A stretch of DNA of 64,000 bases from Flavobacteriales bacterium UBA7666 (lineage in GTDB: Bacteria; Bacteroidota; Bacteroidia; Flavobacteriales_D; Crocinitomicaceae). The stretch spans positions 1 through 64,000 of the forward strand of contig DLHO01000021.1 of assembly GCA_002483265.1 (NCBI GenBank). Direction: 5' to 3'. This document shows positions 15,748 to 26,600 of the stretch, piece after piece (position 1 is the stretch's first letter; every line of letters starts with the position of its first letter). A program made the translations under genes and the position numbers. The notes beneath the pieces were generated by a model. That model saw nothing but the letters and a program-made list of their open reading frames with translations. It ran no database searches and was not told the DNA's origin.

Positions 15748-18051
15748 ATGATCAAAATCCTTTTTCCCATTTTAGTCGGTTTATTCCTAAGTACACAAGC
15801 TTATTCTCAACTTACATCTGAAAACTACTGGCAGTTGAAATCGGAACTTGCGGGATTGATTAATAAACTTCGCGCTGAAAAACAACTAAAACCTTTAGCT
15901 TTTGATTACACGCTTGAACAAGCGGCTGTGATGCACAGTGAATTTATGGCTTTGAATCGTGTTTTGCAGCATGAAGAGGTCGACCCTAAAAAGTTGTCAC
16001 CAAGAGCCAGAGTGAATTTTTGTGGAGGAAGGGATTTTGAGATAGTCGGTGAAAATGTGGTTCAATCATCCACACAAACATTTCCATTAGTAAAGGAAAG
16101 TATTTCAAAACTGGCAAAAGAACTTTTTGAAGCATGGAAGAAATCGCCGGGACATTATGCCAATATGATTAATAAAAGTTACGAGTTGGCTGATTTGGCT
16201 TTTTCAGTGGACCAAACGAATAATATAGTCTATGCGACACATGTATTCGGAAAGAAAGGAACAGTTATTCCCAATCAGCTGTCAAAAAATGGTTTTGGTT
16301 TGAAACTGGCAGATCCCAAGTGTGCAGATAAATTTGAAAGCTATTTGAATTTGGTCTATAATCTGGGAAACTGCATTACGATTTTGAATAATAGGGAAGT
16401 ATGGCTGGAAGTCTCAGATAAGCAGATGTTCAATACTATTTTTTCAAATCCGAAAGATGGTTTGGCTATTGATCTAATCGATTGGAATCAGTTAAAATGT
16501 GGTAAAGAAAATGAATTAGACATGTCTCCGATATATGATGGTGTTCTAATGAAGCCCATGTATAGAGATGAACTTTCGAAAGCGAACATTGCGGAAAGTG
16601 ATTATCGGGTGATCATAAAATTGGCAGACATTCCTGTTGAAATGCAGACAAGTAAACTGGAACCTTCTATTTTATTATTGAAAGATGGTAACGTTTGCAT
16701 GTATCTGACACCTTTGGAGCAGGAAAAAGGACAGTACAAATTAGTTCCTGCTAAACCAAAGTTATTGGATCCTGAGAACACCACATTAGAGCCGCATGGA
16801 ATTGTGAAATCTGTTACGCTCGACTATGATTTTGCACCAAGAGATTCCGTTCCTAAGTCTTATCCTGATTTATCTGCAATCGGGAAAAAAGTTCATTCCG
16901 TTTACATTCAATCATACTCTTCTGTAGATGGTGACTCTTTGTCGAATGCCTATTATCACTACATGCGAGCAAAGAAAATCAAAGAACATATTAAGAATAA
17001 ATTGCGTTTGAGTGAATCCATTATCCAAATGGATTATCAGGAAAACTGGGAATTAATGGATTACCAGATGAGATATTATTTGTTGGATGATTTGCTGGAA
17101 ATGAAACACAATGAGATTCGCATAAAGTATAAGAACCATCCTGAAATCCCGTGGCAGAAACTCTTTTCCAAGCAGCGAAGATCCTGTGCAACGATCAATT
17201 TTGAGGCAGATTTGGCACCGGGTACTCCATTGAATGTGCTGGCTGAAACCAACCTGAGGACAGCTTTGATTAATAAGGATTGGAATTTGGCCAATAAAGC
17301 AATGGCAATTCTTTACAAGAATGGCAAAGTTCCGGGCTTTATTTTTGAAATTCCGTTTTATGATATCTTAAAAGACACACCTGAACTGACTCAAAATGTC
17401 GCTGCTTTGTTTACGTTATTACCTGAACCAAACCGGCAGGAAGTGAATCTTTTTTTGATGGCCTGTTTAAAAAGAACTCCAACATTGACAAATGATGCAA
17501 GAGAGAATCTGCTTATTTTGTATGCGCTCATCTCATTTGAAAAATTACAGATTTGGGATTTACCTGCTCAGCAGCTTGCAAAGATCATTGAACCGAAGAA
17601 AGTGCATGCAATGACTCAGAATAGAACTTTTAGCCCGGAAGCCACTGTGAATATGCATTTAACTTTCATCAACTATTTTGGACAAATCAATGATTCTAAA
17701 AACATCTCAAAATCATTCGACTACATTGCTGATTATTTTGAGAAAAAGGTTTTGAGCCAGGATGACAATGTTAAGCTCGTTCGATTCTTTAATAATTGGA
17801 GTATGTACCATTTAACGATTGAGCGATTGAAACCCTTATTCAAAGAAAAGAAATTGAATAAAGAAGCATTGTTTATTTTGGCCAAAGCATGTGCCTTTTA
17901 CAAGGCCGGATCAGATGAAAGCTTCACGTTTGAAGTGATCAAATCGACAGTGGTATACAAAAAGGAATTCTGTGGTTGGATATATTCTAACTTTCAGTTG
18001 TTGCGGAATGAAGAACTGAAAAAACTCTATTGCAAAACTTGCGGATCATGA
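15748..18051 (+). CDS. Secreted CAP-domain (SCP/PR-1) protein with long C-terminal region
   Basis: 767 residues with a signal peptide (MIKILFPILVGLFLSTQAYSQ). Residues 25-165 are a bacterial CAP domain (INKLRAEKQLKPLAFDYTLEQAAVMHSEFM..., ENVV, WKKSPGHYANMIN, YATHVFG), with the family histidines apparent. A middle part near residues 370-440 (KKVHSVYIQSYSSVDGD...YYHYMRAKKIKEHI) looks like an OmpA-type peptidoglycan-binding fold but is divergent. The last 270 residues are helical and unrecognised, possibly TPR-like. No T9SS sorting domain is seen. Confidence 0.75.
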   Translation: MIKILFPILVGLFLSTQAYSQLTSENYWQLKSELAGLINKLRAEKQLKPLAFDYTLEQAAVMHSEFMALNRVLQHEEVDPKKLSPRARVNFCGGRDFEIVGENVVQSSTQTFPLVKESISKLAKELFEAWKKSPGHYANMINKSYELADLAFSVDQTNNIVYATHVFGKKGTVIPNQLSKNGFGLKLADPKCADKFESYLNLVYNLGNCITILNNREVWLEVSDKQMFNTIFSNPKDGLAIDLIDWNQLKCGKENELDMSPIYDGVLMKPMYRDELSKANIAESDYRVIIKLADIPVEMQTSKLEPSILLLKDGNVCMYLTPLEQEKGQYKLVPAKPKLLDPENTTLEPHGIVKSVTLDYDFAPRDSVPKSYPDLSAIGKKVHSVYIQSYSSVDGDSLSNAYYHYMRAKKIKEHIKNKLRLSESIIQMDYQENWELMDYQMRYYLLDDLLEMKHNEIRIKYKNHPEIPWQKLFSKQRRSCATINFEADLAPGTPLNVLAETNLRTALINKDWNLANKAMAILYKNGKVPGFIFEIPFYDILKDTPELTQNVAALFTLLPEPNRQEVNLFLMACLKRTPTLTNDARENLLILYALISFEKLQIWDLPAQQLAKIIEPKKVHAMTQNRTFSPEATVNMHLTFINYFGQINDSKNISKSFDYIADYFEKKVLSQDDNVKLVRFFNNWSMYHLTIERLKPLFKEKKLNKEALFILAKACAFYKAGSDESFTFEVIKSTVVYKKEFCGWIYSNFQLLRNEELKKLYCKTCGS

Positions 18052-18100
18052 TGTTTTAATGTCCTTTTAAATTCTCAATTTTACATTTTCAATTTTAGTT

Positions 18101-18613
18101 ATGGCACTTATAAAATCATGCAGAGGAATCGAACCTCAATTCGGAGAAGATATTTTCTTAGCGGAAAATGCAACAGTAGTTGGTGATGTAGTAATGGGAG
18201 ATCGTTGTTCCGTTTGGTTCAATGCGGTTATCCGCGGAGATGTGAATTCCATTCGCATGGGAAATCAGGTGAATGTGCAGGATGGAGCAGTAATCCATTG
18301 TACGTACGAGAAAACCAAAACAACGTTGGGAAATAACGTATCGATCGGACACAACGCCTTAGTGCATGGTTGTACGGTGGAAGACAATGTACTGATCGGA
18401 ATGGGGGCGATTGTTATGGACAATTGTTACATTGAATCTAATTGTATCATAGCCGCTGGAGCAGTTCTTTTAGAGAACACCCGTGTAGAAGCATGGAGCG
18501 TTTATGCAGGGATTCCGGCAAAGAAAGTAAAAACCTTATCTCCGGAACTATTCGAAGGAGAAGTACAGCGCATTGCGAATAATTATGTGATGTATTCGGG
18601 ATGGTTCAAGTAG
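18101..18613 (+). CDS. Gamma-carbonic anhydrase family hexapeptide protein
   Basis: 170 residues of left-handed beta-helix hexapeptide repeats (ATVVGDVVMGDRCSVWFNAVIRGD...). The three zinc-binding histidines of the gamma-class are at His66, His84 and His89 (VIHCT, IGHNALVHG). Activity is not certain, since many relatives (PaaY, YrdA, CaiE) are thioesterases or have no assigned reaction. No signal peptide. Confidence 0.87.
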   Translation: MALIKSCRGIEPQFGEDIFLAENATVVGDVVMGDRCSVWFNAVIRGDVNSIRMGNQVNVQDGAVIHCTYEKTKTTLGNNVSIGHNALVHGCTVEDNVLIGMGAIVMDNCYIESNCIIAAGAVLLENTRVEAWSVYAGIPAKKVKTLSPELFEGEVQRIANNYVMYSGWFK

Positions 18614-18620
18614 AAAGTTC

Positions 18621-18662
18621 AAATGTTCAAAGAGTTCCACTTTTTAAACTCTTTGAACATTT
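18621..18662. terminator. Bidirectional terminator
   Basis: A perfect 16-bp stem (AAATGTTCAAAGAGTT / AACTCTTTGAACATTT) with a 10-base loop lies between converging genes. Confidence 0.9.
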
Positions 18663-18675
18663 AAACATGACCTCG

Positions 18676-20019
18676 TCATATAGAAAGAAGCTGCTTTAAA
18701 TCTTTTGATGTTTTCACTTGATCCGTGATGTCTTCCATTATGAATTCGGGTTCATTTGAATTCAGATCCATGCGTTTGTCTTTTTCCGATTTGATCAGAT
18801 ACGTTTTACCGTCTTTAGTGAAAAGTAAGAACACATTTTCACCTTGTGAATTACAAGTGATTTCTTTAGGGGGGAAAGTAAAAGACGCATTGATCGCTTT
18901 ATCGATCAGGCAAACAAATGATTGATCCTTAATCTGTTTTTTTGTTGAAGCATCGAGGAATTTGGGAGAAATACTGATTTTATTCGCTACACGATAAATC
19001 TGATCACAATTATAGACTCCGAAATTGGAAGAGATCAATCCGTTAACTATGTTGGAATACTGAGGATTATCCGGGTACTCTGTATCAGGTGCAATTCCTC
19101 TTGTCAGTTGTAATTCAGATCTGGATACTCCTACAGGAACAACTCCTGTTGATTGTGAGATTTGAGAACTTCCTGGTTCTGCAAATAAGTCACTTCTCAA
19201 TAGCGTCCACTGCCCCGAATTATCGTCCATCTCATAGAAATTGATGTCTGTTTCATTTTTAGTACAATTGAAATCAACAATTATATCTTTTTGAAGTTTG
19301 AGCTGTTTTCCATCCTTTGTACCACGTATTTCATACATTCCGGCAGAGTTAAACTGATAATCGCCGGTTTTGTCATGATAAGTCATAGGAATTCCTGAAA
19401 AAGCCATTTCAGCAGGGTCGCGATATTCGCGATAACTAATGGTGTAATTTCCAATCACTTTTTTTCCATCTTCATAAACGACAGCATCTAGGGGAATGTT
19501 GATCAAAGTCCCGCTTGGATGTGAGAAATCTCCTCCAACTGAATTGTCCACAGTGAACATACTTGTCGGATTTGATTTGTCTTCCCTTGAAATGCGTGTG
19601 AAAATGGCTTTAACAGATTCCCCATCGGTGTAAATCCGGAGGCCATGAAAATAATTCGCTGCTTCGGCACTTGATTTGGCTCCCGTTTGTTCTATCCAAA
19701 CAATTTCCGGATGATCATTTTTCAGTCTGGGAAGCAATTGATTTAGTCGATACATGCGGTCTTCGTTCAATTGAACCTGGTCTAAATTTTCATTTTCCTT
19801 AAAACGGGTATAGATTAATTCAACACGCTTAATCTTTTTTGATTGAAGTTTGTTCAATGATTTAGACTCAAGAATAGTTTCATGAGAGAAAGAGCTTGGA
19901 ATTTCGACACAATTTCTTTCTTTGGGAACAACTTTTTCGATTTCCAGTTGTTTGTGATCGGTTTGTGACCAAGATGGCAAGCTGATCACAATAAGCATCG
20001 AAAGTAAGGTAAGTTTCAT
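18676..20019 (-). CDS. Secreted protein of unknown function
   Basis: 447 residues with a signal peptide (MKLTLLSMLIVISLPSWSQ). The central part (GTLINIPLDAVVYEDGKKVIGNYTISYREYRDPAEMAFSGIPM...GMYEIRG) resembles a beta-sandwich seen in many secreted Bacteroidota proteins of unknown function. No lipobox, no sorting domain and no catalytic motif is recognised. It may be a periplasmic or outer-membrane-associated protein. Confidence 0.7.
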   Translation of the reverse strand: MKLTLLSMLIVISLPSWSQTDHKQLEIEKVVPKERNCVEIPSSFSHETILESKSLNKLQSKKIKRVELIYTRFKENENLDQVQLNEDRMYRLNQLLPRLKNDHPEIVWIEQTGAKSSAEAANYFHGLRIYTDGESVKAIFTRISREDKSNPTSMFTVDNSVGGDFSHPSGTLINIPLDAVVYEDGKKVIGNYTISYREYRDPAEMAFSGIPMTYHDKTGDYQFNSAGMYEIRGTKDGKQLKLQKDIIVDFNCTKNETDINFYEMDDNSGQWTLLRSDLFAEPGSSQISQSTGVVPVGVSRSELQLTRGIAPDTEYPDNPQYSNIVNGLISSNFGVYNCDQIYRVANKISISPKFLDASTKKQIKDQSFVCLIDKAINASFTFPPKEITCNSQGENVFLLFTKDGKTYLIKSEKDKRMDLNSNEPEFIMEDITDQVKTSKDLKQLLSI

Positions 20020-20081
20020 AGATCTTTTTTAGGTTTTATACTATAACCTGGAAAATGAAAAAAGGTTAACGATAAAAAACA

Positions 20082-20113
20082 AAAATGCATCCGTCAACTG
20101 ACGGATGCATTTT
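20082..20113. repeat. 32-bp near-perfect palindrome in a divergent promoter region
   Basis: Fifteen bases (AAAATGCATCCGTCA) are followed by AC and then by their exact complement. It resembles a terminator, yet it lies between divergent starts (20019 minus and 20324 plus), where no transcript should end. Confidence 0.8.
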
Positions 20114-20311
20114 GTTTGGGTTTTAGATTTGGGCAGGTAGATAAAAAACTAAACTAAAAACTACGAAGTATGGATTATATATCAGTTAATGTCCGGAATT
20201 CAAGAAGGTAAACAAGAATTTTAAAAAAAAATGAAGACGAAGGATAGTTTCTTTGAAACGTTATCCAAGTATAAACTGATTTTTATCAGAAAATAACTCT
20301 CAAAAGAGCAT

Positions 20312-20319
20312 TACTTTTG
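20312..20319 (+). promoter_or_regulatory. -7-like TACTTTTG just before the globin gene
   Basis: It matches TAnnTTTG and ends four bases before the ATG. Used as a promoter, it would give an almost leaderless message. Confidence 0.35.
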
Positions 20320-20323
20320 GATT

Positions 20324-20671
20324 ATGAAAGAAATAGAATCAATCGGAGATGTGGAATTATTGGTGGATACGTTTTATCAAAAACTGGTGAAGGATGACTT
20401 AGTCTCCCATTTTTTTGCAGAGCTCAATCTAAAAGAACATTTACCGAGAGTGGTTCAGTTTTGGAGCTTTATTTTACTGGATGAAGCAGGATATAGTGCC
20501 AATATGATGGAAAAACATGCGAGATTGGATCTGAACGAAGAATCCTTTGATCGCTGGTTAAAATTGTTCCATGAAACGGTTGATCAGTTTTTTGTCGGGG
20601 AAAAAGCAGACTTAGCGAAACAACGGTCGACTTTGATTGCCTGGACCATGAAAACGAAATTTATTAAATAA
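20324..20671 (+). CDS. Group III truncated hemoglobin
   Basis: 115 residues matching the group III (P) truncated globins in length and pattern: FYQKLVKDDLVSHFF near the start, QFWSFILL in helix E, then EKHARLDLNEESFDRWLKLFHETVDQFF. By alignment with Campylobacter Ctb the proximal heme ligand is His65. Roles in the family include oxygen or nitric-oxide handling; no partner gene is nearby. Confidence 0.88.
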   Translation: MKEIESIGDVELLVDTFYQKLVKDDLVSHFFAELNLKEHLPRVVQFWSFILLDEAGYSANMMEKHARLDLNEESFDRWLKLFHETVDQFFVGEKADLAKQRSTLIAWTMKTKFIK

Positions 20672-20731
20672 TTCCGAATGCCTAGTTCCGAATTCCGAAT
20701 GATTTGAACTTTTAAATTCTTTGAGCTAAAG

Positions 20732-20755
20732 GTGACTGAGCGGAGTCGAAGTCAC
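20732..20755. repeat. Dispersed hairpin repeat, copy A
   Basis: The stem GTGACT / AGTCAC encloses GAGCGGAGTCGA. Related copies are at 47343-47362 and 59199-59222. Confidence 0.8.
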
Positions 20756-20770
20756 ATTTTCAATTTTCAA

Positions 20771-23452
20771 TTATCTTAACAGCGTTACGTGCCCTGTAAT
20801 CACTTCCGCGTTCGCATAAGGAGCGCAGGAAACATAACGGATTACATAACTGTAGATGTCGTCTTTACAAGGAAGACCGGTAAATGTTCCGTCCCAACGT
20901 TCCTCATAGTTCGTAGAACGATAAACCTCTTCTCCCCAACGATTGAAAATCTTCATGTCCCATTCAACAGGTTCCAATCCTAATTTCGGATAGAAATCGT
21001 TGTTGAACTCATTTCCATCAGGGGTAAACGTATTTGGAACATAGACCATGAACGGTTCTATTGCAATACTTTGAAAAGTCGTATCGCTGCAGCCAAATTG
21101 ATTGAATACGATTTGCTTCGGATAATGCATTCCATCTGAATAATACGTATGTGACGGATTTGGATCAGTGCTCCCGGAACCAAACTCATTGAAGAAGTAA
21201 CTGATGTGGGTTGCACCTTGAGATAAGTCTGTAAACTGAACTTCCGAATCACAAATAGTCGTTTCCGTTTTATCTACTGAAAAACCGGCAATCGGTTTCG
21301 GATGGATTGTAATTAAATCTTGCTGTAGCAAAGTAAATGTATCAATACAACCAATTGTAGAAATAACGGTCAGCTCAACGGAATACGTTCCTGCTGTTTG
21401 ATAAATGTGAAGCGGATTTTCTTGTGTACTTGCTCCTCCATCTCCGAAATTCCAATAGTAAAGCAATGGAGCTTCATACTGACTCAGATTGATGAATTGT
21501 GCCGGATATGGCTCGCATTTTATTTCATTACTAATGGTAAATCCAACTGTTGGAACTGAGAAAATAAAGACACTCGACTGAGCGCTTTCCGAACAATTTA
21601 AAAAGCTTGCAGTCAATGTCACCGGATAAATTCCGGAGTTGTCATAGACCACATTGTTCACATTCAAACTCGTTGAAGTCGATGGATTTGCATGGCTTCC
21701 AAAATCCCAAGAATAGGTTGTAATGGAAGGGCCGCTAACATTTCCTACGAAGTTAAAACTGTTCGTAGTTACACAAAGTGAATCATTGTGCGTAAAAGCA
21801 ACACTCAATGGTTCGTAGATCGTAATATTTTGGATCATAGTATCCGTACAATTCGGACCGCTGCTTGCAATCAATGTAATCGGATAAGTTCCTTCTGCAG
21901 GGAAAGTATAAGTAGGGGAAACCGCCGTACTTACATCCGTTGTAATTCCCGGAACCCCAAAATCCCAGGAGTAATTTGTCGATCCGGATGAATTGTTGGC
22001 AAATGTCTGCGTATATCCGATACACTCGTGGTTTGTTTGGAAACCTACTTGTGGATCCGGTTTGTCAAAGAAGAAAATTGGTTTTGAAATGGTATCCGCA
22101 CAAACATTATACGTTCCAATAAGTGTCACCACATTGCCTGTTGATGAACTGAAGGCAACATTACTTACGTTTGCTGCAGTCGAAGTTGTAGGAGTGGCAT
22201 TCGCACCAAAATTCCAATTGAACTGTGTCGTTGGCGGGCCGTTGATGATCTGACTTTGGAAATCCAATGTGTTATCAATAAAACAAGTAGAATCAATAAA
22301 ATTGAAATCAACCTGAAATGGATTTTCCAGAACCAGATCAATGTAAGCAGTATCTGTACATGGCCATCCCGGATTTGCAACAAGCATCACATGATAAGTT
22401 CCCGGTTGAGGATAAGTATAAGTTGGTTCAAAAGCAGTACTGTTGTCAGTTGTAAGAGTTGTTACTCCGAAATCCCAATAATAGCTGGATGCCCCGAAAC
22501 TTTGATTGTCAAATGTGAAACTAAGTCCCTGACAGTAAGAAATAAATCCGGGAGTGTCTTCCTGTTCCGTTACAACAGCTGAAAGCTGCACATTACAGTT
22601 TACAACACGGAAGAGAAAATCACGGGTTACATAACTGATTATAACTCCGTTTCTCCATTCGTTTACACGAATTCCAACGACATACAATCCCAGGTTATTT
22701 GCATCTACAAATAATTGCCCCGTTATGGGATTAATGGTGGTTGTAGATCCCGGACCAAGTGGAACCGCCTGACTGAATGATCCGCCCCAGGTTACATTTG
22801 GATAGGGTGGATTCGGAATTGGGTTTGGAGCCGGATTCATTGAATTGGCACCGGCATGCGGAGTAACTAATTCGTAAGACAAACTATCTCCATCCGGATC
22901 GGTTGCGCTGTGATCGAAGTTCAGGTTTTCGTTATTACAAATTACCAAAGGTGGATAATTCACAAAGCGAGCAGAACTATTGATATATTGATTTTGACCT
23001 CCCGGAGGAATGATGGCTTTGATTGTCAGACCAGTATCATCCGGACTAACCAGATTGGTAATATTCGGACCTCTGCAACAGCGTTGATAAGCAACAATAT
23101 ATCCACTTACTGATGGAGGTAAATTTAAAATAACAGTATAGATTGCTCTTTCCGTACAAATACCGCTTGGGGCAGTAATACAAGGGTTGTTGAATATAAT
23201 CGGAAGTACGGTACTTCCCGGAAAACTTACGTTCTCATCAGAAATCCGAATTCCGGTACCCGTAAAAACACTTAAAGGCATGGGGGAATCGTAAGATGCT
23301 CCGGTTGAAGCGCAATCACGGTAAAGTGCAATGTAGAATTTGTAATTGTTTCCTCCAAGATAATCATACCAAATCTCACCTCCCACGATGTGTGATGCCT
23401 GAGAGGGAATGGCCCAAAGCAGTAAGAATAACAGTATGAGGTTTTTACGCAT
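20771..23452 (-). CDS. PKD-repeat surface protein with type B T9SS sorting domain
   Basis: 893 residues with a signal peptide (MRKNLILLFLLLWAIPSQAS). An N-terminal region of about 290 residues (HIVGGEIWYDYLGGNNYKFYIALYRDC) is widespread in Bacteroidota secreted proteins. At least five PKD-type domains follow, with the signature Y(S/Y)WDFG...PTYTYP..GTY. The C-terminus (YVPNTFTPDGNEFNNDF...MKIFNRWGEEVYRS...W.GTF.G) is a gliding-motility-associated type B sorting domain. Probably a cell-surface adhesin or structural protein. Confidence 0.9.
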   Translation of the reverse strand: MRKNLILLFLLLWAIPSQASHIVGGEIWYDYLGGNNYKFYIALYRDCASTGASYDSPMPLSVFTGTGIRISDENVSFPGSTVLPIIFNNPCITAPSGICTERAIYTVILNLPPSVSGYIVAYQRCCRGPNITNLVSPDDTGLTIKAIIPPGGQNQYINSSARFVNYPPLVICNNENLNFDHSATDPDGDSLSYELVTPHAGANSMNPAPNPIPNPPYPNVTWGGSFSQAVPLGPGSTTTINPITGQLFVDANNLGLYVVGIRVNEWRNGVIISYVTRDFLFRVVNCNVQLSAVVTEQEDTPGFISYCQGLSFTFDNQSFGASSYYWDFGVTTLTTDNSTAFEPTYTYPQPGTYHVMLVANPGWPCTDTAYIDLVLENPFQVDFNFIDSTCFIDNTLDFQSQIINGPPTTQFNWNFGANATPTTSTAANVSNVAFSSSTGNVVTLIGTYNVCADTISKPIFFFDKPDPQVGFQTNHECIGYTQTFANNSSGSTNYSWDFGVPGITTDVSTAVSPTYTFPAEGTYPITLIASSGPNCTDTMIQNITIYEPLSVAFTHNDSLCVTTNSFNFVGNVSGPSITTYSWDFGSHANPSTSTSLNVNNVVYDNSGIYPVTLTASFLNCSESAQSSVFIFSVPTVGFTISNEIKCEPYPAQFINLSQYEAPLLYYWNFGDGGASTQENPLHIYQTAGTYSVELTVISTIGCIDTFTLLQQDLITIHPKPIAGFSVDKTETTICDSEVQFTDLSQGATHISYFFNEFGSGSTDPNPSHTYYSDGMHYPKQIVFNQFGCSDTTFQSIAIEPFMVYVPNTFTPDGNEFNNDFYPKLGLEPVEWDMKIFNRWGEEVYRSTNYEERWDGTFTGLPCKDDIYSYVIRYVSCAPYANAEVITGHVTLLR

Positions 23453-23604
23453 AAATGGAGAAAAGCATTATAAAATTCAGTAATTTTTTCTTAATCTTTT
23501 AAAGTTTCAGCTACTATTGATTAAACGGTCTAATTTTCAATGTTAACGGAGAAAATATTCAATAAGTTTCATGCTATTTAAAATATAGTTCCGTAATTGG
23601 TAAC

Positions 23605-26600
23605 ATGAAATTTAGATTTTGGTTGCTTTTTTTGTTGGTGAACTTTAAGCTTTCTGCTCAAAGAGGCTTAATTCAGTACTCCAAAGAAAACGGATTGATC
23701 TCTAATGAAATCAGAGATGTTGTTTATGACCAAAAAGGTTTTATCTGGTTGGCAACCCCAAAAGGAATCGAACGCTTTGACGGACAACGGTTCATTCACT
23801 TCAAACACGATCCGATAGATTCGCTCTCTATTGCTTCCAATGATATTCAGGGTTTGGTTTTTGACGGCGATAAGACAATCTGGGCATTTACTTATAACAA
23901 AGGCTTGATTGCAATTCAAACGGAAACTTTCGATATCTCCAATTACAGTAAACAGAATATCCCTTCTTTCGGAAGCAATCGGATCAATACCCTTGCTGTT
24001 CAAAACAGTATTATTTGGTACACTTCTGTTGAAGGAAGATTATATTCATTTAATCCGAAAAGTAAAAGAACCATTCAGTTTTCATTGAATAGATTTGATT
24101 CGAAGGTTTCCAGTTTAAATGCTGTTTTGATCGATGAGTTGGATCCGAATAAGCTTTGGATCATGGCTTCCAATGGGTTGTATCGATTTGGTGTTCAGGA
24201 TCGGGGAGGGGTTCAGTTCAAATTTAAAAGGTCAACGGATGTAAATCCGCAAGCTTTCTCCAATTACAGAAATGATATGTCTTGCGCCATTCAGGATAGT
24301 AAGGGGAATTTATTCATTGGATTAAGAAGGGGCGGGTTGCTTTATTTTGATCAATATCAAGGGCTGTTTAAGTCATTTCCTGTTTCAGTGGAGGATTTAA
24401 AATACCAGGAAATTTCTTCCATTCAATGGCGCGATTCCCGATACTTGTACCTCTGCTTTTTGAATAAAGAAATCCTGTTGTTCGATACCAAAAAGAAGGA
24501 ATATGTGCGTTACGAAGAATCAGAGCGAAGCGCAGTAATGCCTTCTCAAATCACCAAATTTGGCTCACAATTAGCAATTGGAAGTTCCAATTCAGGGCTT
24601 TTTGTTCATGATGAGTCTTTGATTTATGGAACGAAGATCAAAACCGATTTGCAATTGCATGCAGTAAGGTATTCCTTAGATAGAAAAAGTGCCTATCAAT
24701 TGCTGGGTGGTACAAATACTGCTTTAAAGCGAATTCTGGGAAAAGGTCCGGAAATCATTCCATTGGATGGACTAGTAGATGCTAAATCGTTCTATTATTT
24801 AAGGAATGGAAGCATGTTGGTTGTTGGAGCGAATGGACTGATCCTGATCGATAAAAATTATAGAACCAGTAAAAAAGTGCTTCATTCCAATCATCGATCA
24901 ATTGACAAGCGCTTTCAGAATTCATTATTGGTTGGAGATTCTTTATTGTTTGTTGGAACACTTGAAGCAAGTTTACTTTGCTTTAAACTTTCCGATTTTT
25001 CTTCAAAAAAGATTTATTCTATTTCCAAAGAAACAAAATTAGATGAAACGCGTGAGCATTTTCCATTAGCAATGGTTTACTTTGATGGAGCTGTTTATTT
25101 CTCGGAAAATGAGCATTTATTTCGTTATCAGATCCATTCGAAACAAACTGAAAAGGTCAAACTCTTCAATCACGAGAATACAGATCAAATCACCTGTCTG
25201 GCAATTAGTGCGAAACAAAAATTGTGGATTGGCACCAGAGCAAGCGGTGTTTGGAGCTACGATCTGAGAACCAAAAAATTGATCAATGAATTTACCTCCT
25301 TTAACGGATTGCAAAATGATGAGGTGAATCAATTGACTTTGGATTCGAAAGAAAGACTATGGATTTTGAATCCATCCTGCATTGCTATTATTAATACAGT
25401 CTCAAAGAAAGTTCAAAGTCTTGAAAAGCGAAACGGAATAAATGATGTGTTTGGAATTAATATGACACCCGATTCTATTTATTTCCTTCAACGGAATTCC
25501 TACATCATTGGGGATGCTTCTAAGAGTTTGCCCATCCGGAAAAAGGCAATTCCCTATGTTCTTCAAATTAGGGATATGAACGGCATGAGCAGGTTTTCTA
25601 TAGACAAGTTCAAATACAATTATGATGAGAATAACCTTGTTTTTGAATTCGGGGTTCAGGATTTTTCAAATGCAGAGAACAATTTGGTGAGTTATCGTTT
25701 ACTCGGATTGGATAACAAATGGATCAATGGAAATCAGAAGAATGAAGCCTTGTACCACAATCTTCCGAGTGGAAAATATATTTTTCAGGTACAGGTTGTA
25801 GAAGGCGATGAATCCATGATTACCTCCTACTCATTCAAAATTATACGACCTTTTTGGCGACGTTGGTGGTTCATTACGCTTGCTTCTTTGGCTATTGCTT
25901 TTAGTATTTGGTTTTTTATGCGTTCACGGATCAGACGAATTCAAAGCACCGAACAAATGAAAGCAGAATTCAGTTTGCAGATTAATGAGTTGGAGTCTAA
26001 AGCCTTAAGAGCTCAGATGAATCCCCATTTTCTATTCAATAGTTTGAATTCAATTCGTTTGTTCATTCTCAAGGATGAAGTGGATAATGCCGCAGATTAC
26101 ATTGCCAAGTTCTCCAAACTTTTGCGCATGATCCTGAATTATTCCCGCCAGGATATGATCACTGTCTACGATGAAATCCAATCCTTGAAATTATACCTGG
26201 AATTTGAGCGTTTGCGCTTTGATCAGGATTTTGATTTCGACTTGCAGATTGATGGACAGGAAGTTCTTGATTGTCAGATTCCGCCCATGATCATTCAACC
26301 CTTTATTGAAAATGCAATCTGGCATGGTTTAATGCCACGAACCGAAGCAGGAGGGAAGATTCGTGTTTCATTTCAAAAACAGCTCAGCGGATTGTATGTG
26401 ATGGTTCAGGATAATGGAATCGGAAGAGAAAAAGCAAAAGAGAACAATCGGAAACGTTCCTTAAAAGAGGGTAGTGTTGGTCTTCAAATTACGAAAGATC
26501 GATTGCGCTCACTCACTTTGCGGACGAAAAGACAGAACGAATTTGAAATTGAAGATTTAATTGACGAAAATGGTCTGTCAATCGGAACTTTAGTTACCTT

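Larger units (their letters stand above)
20020..20323. other. 304-bp divergent intergenic region with a long palindrome
   Basis: It holds the palindrome described separately, then AT-rich sequence with no open frame of note, then a -7-like TACTTTTG at 20312-20319 very close to the globin ATG. Confidence 0.6.
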
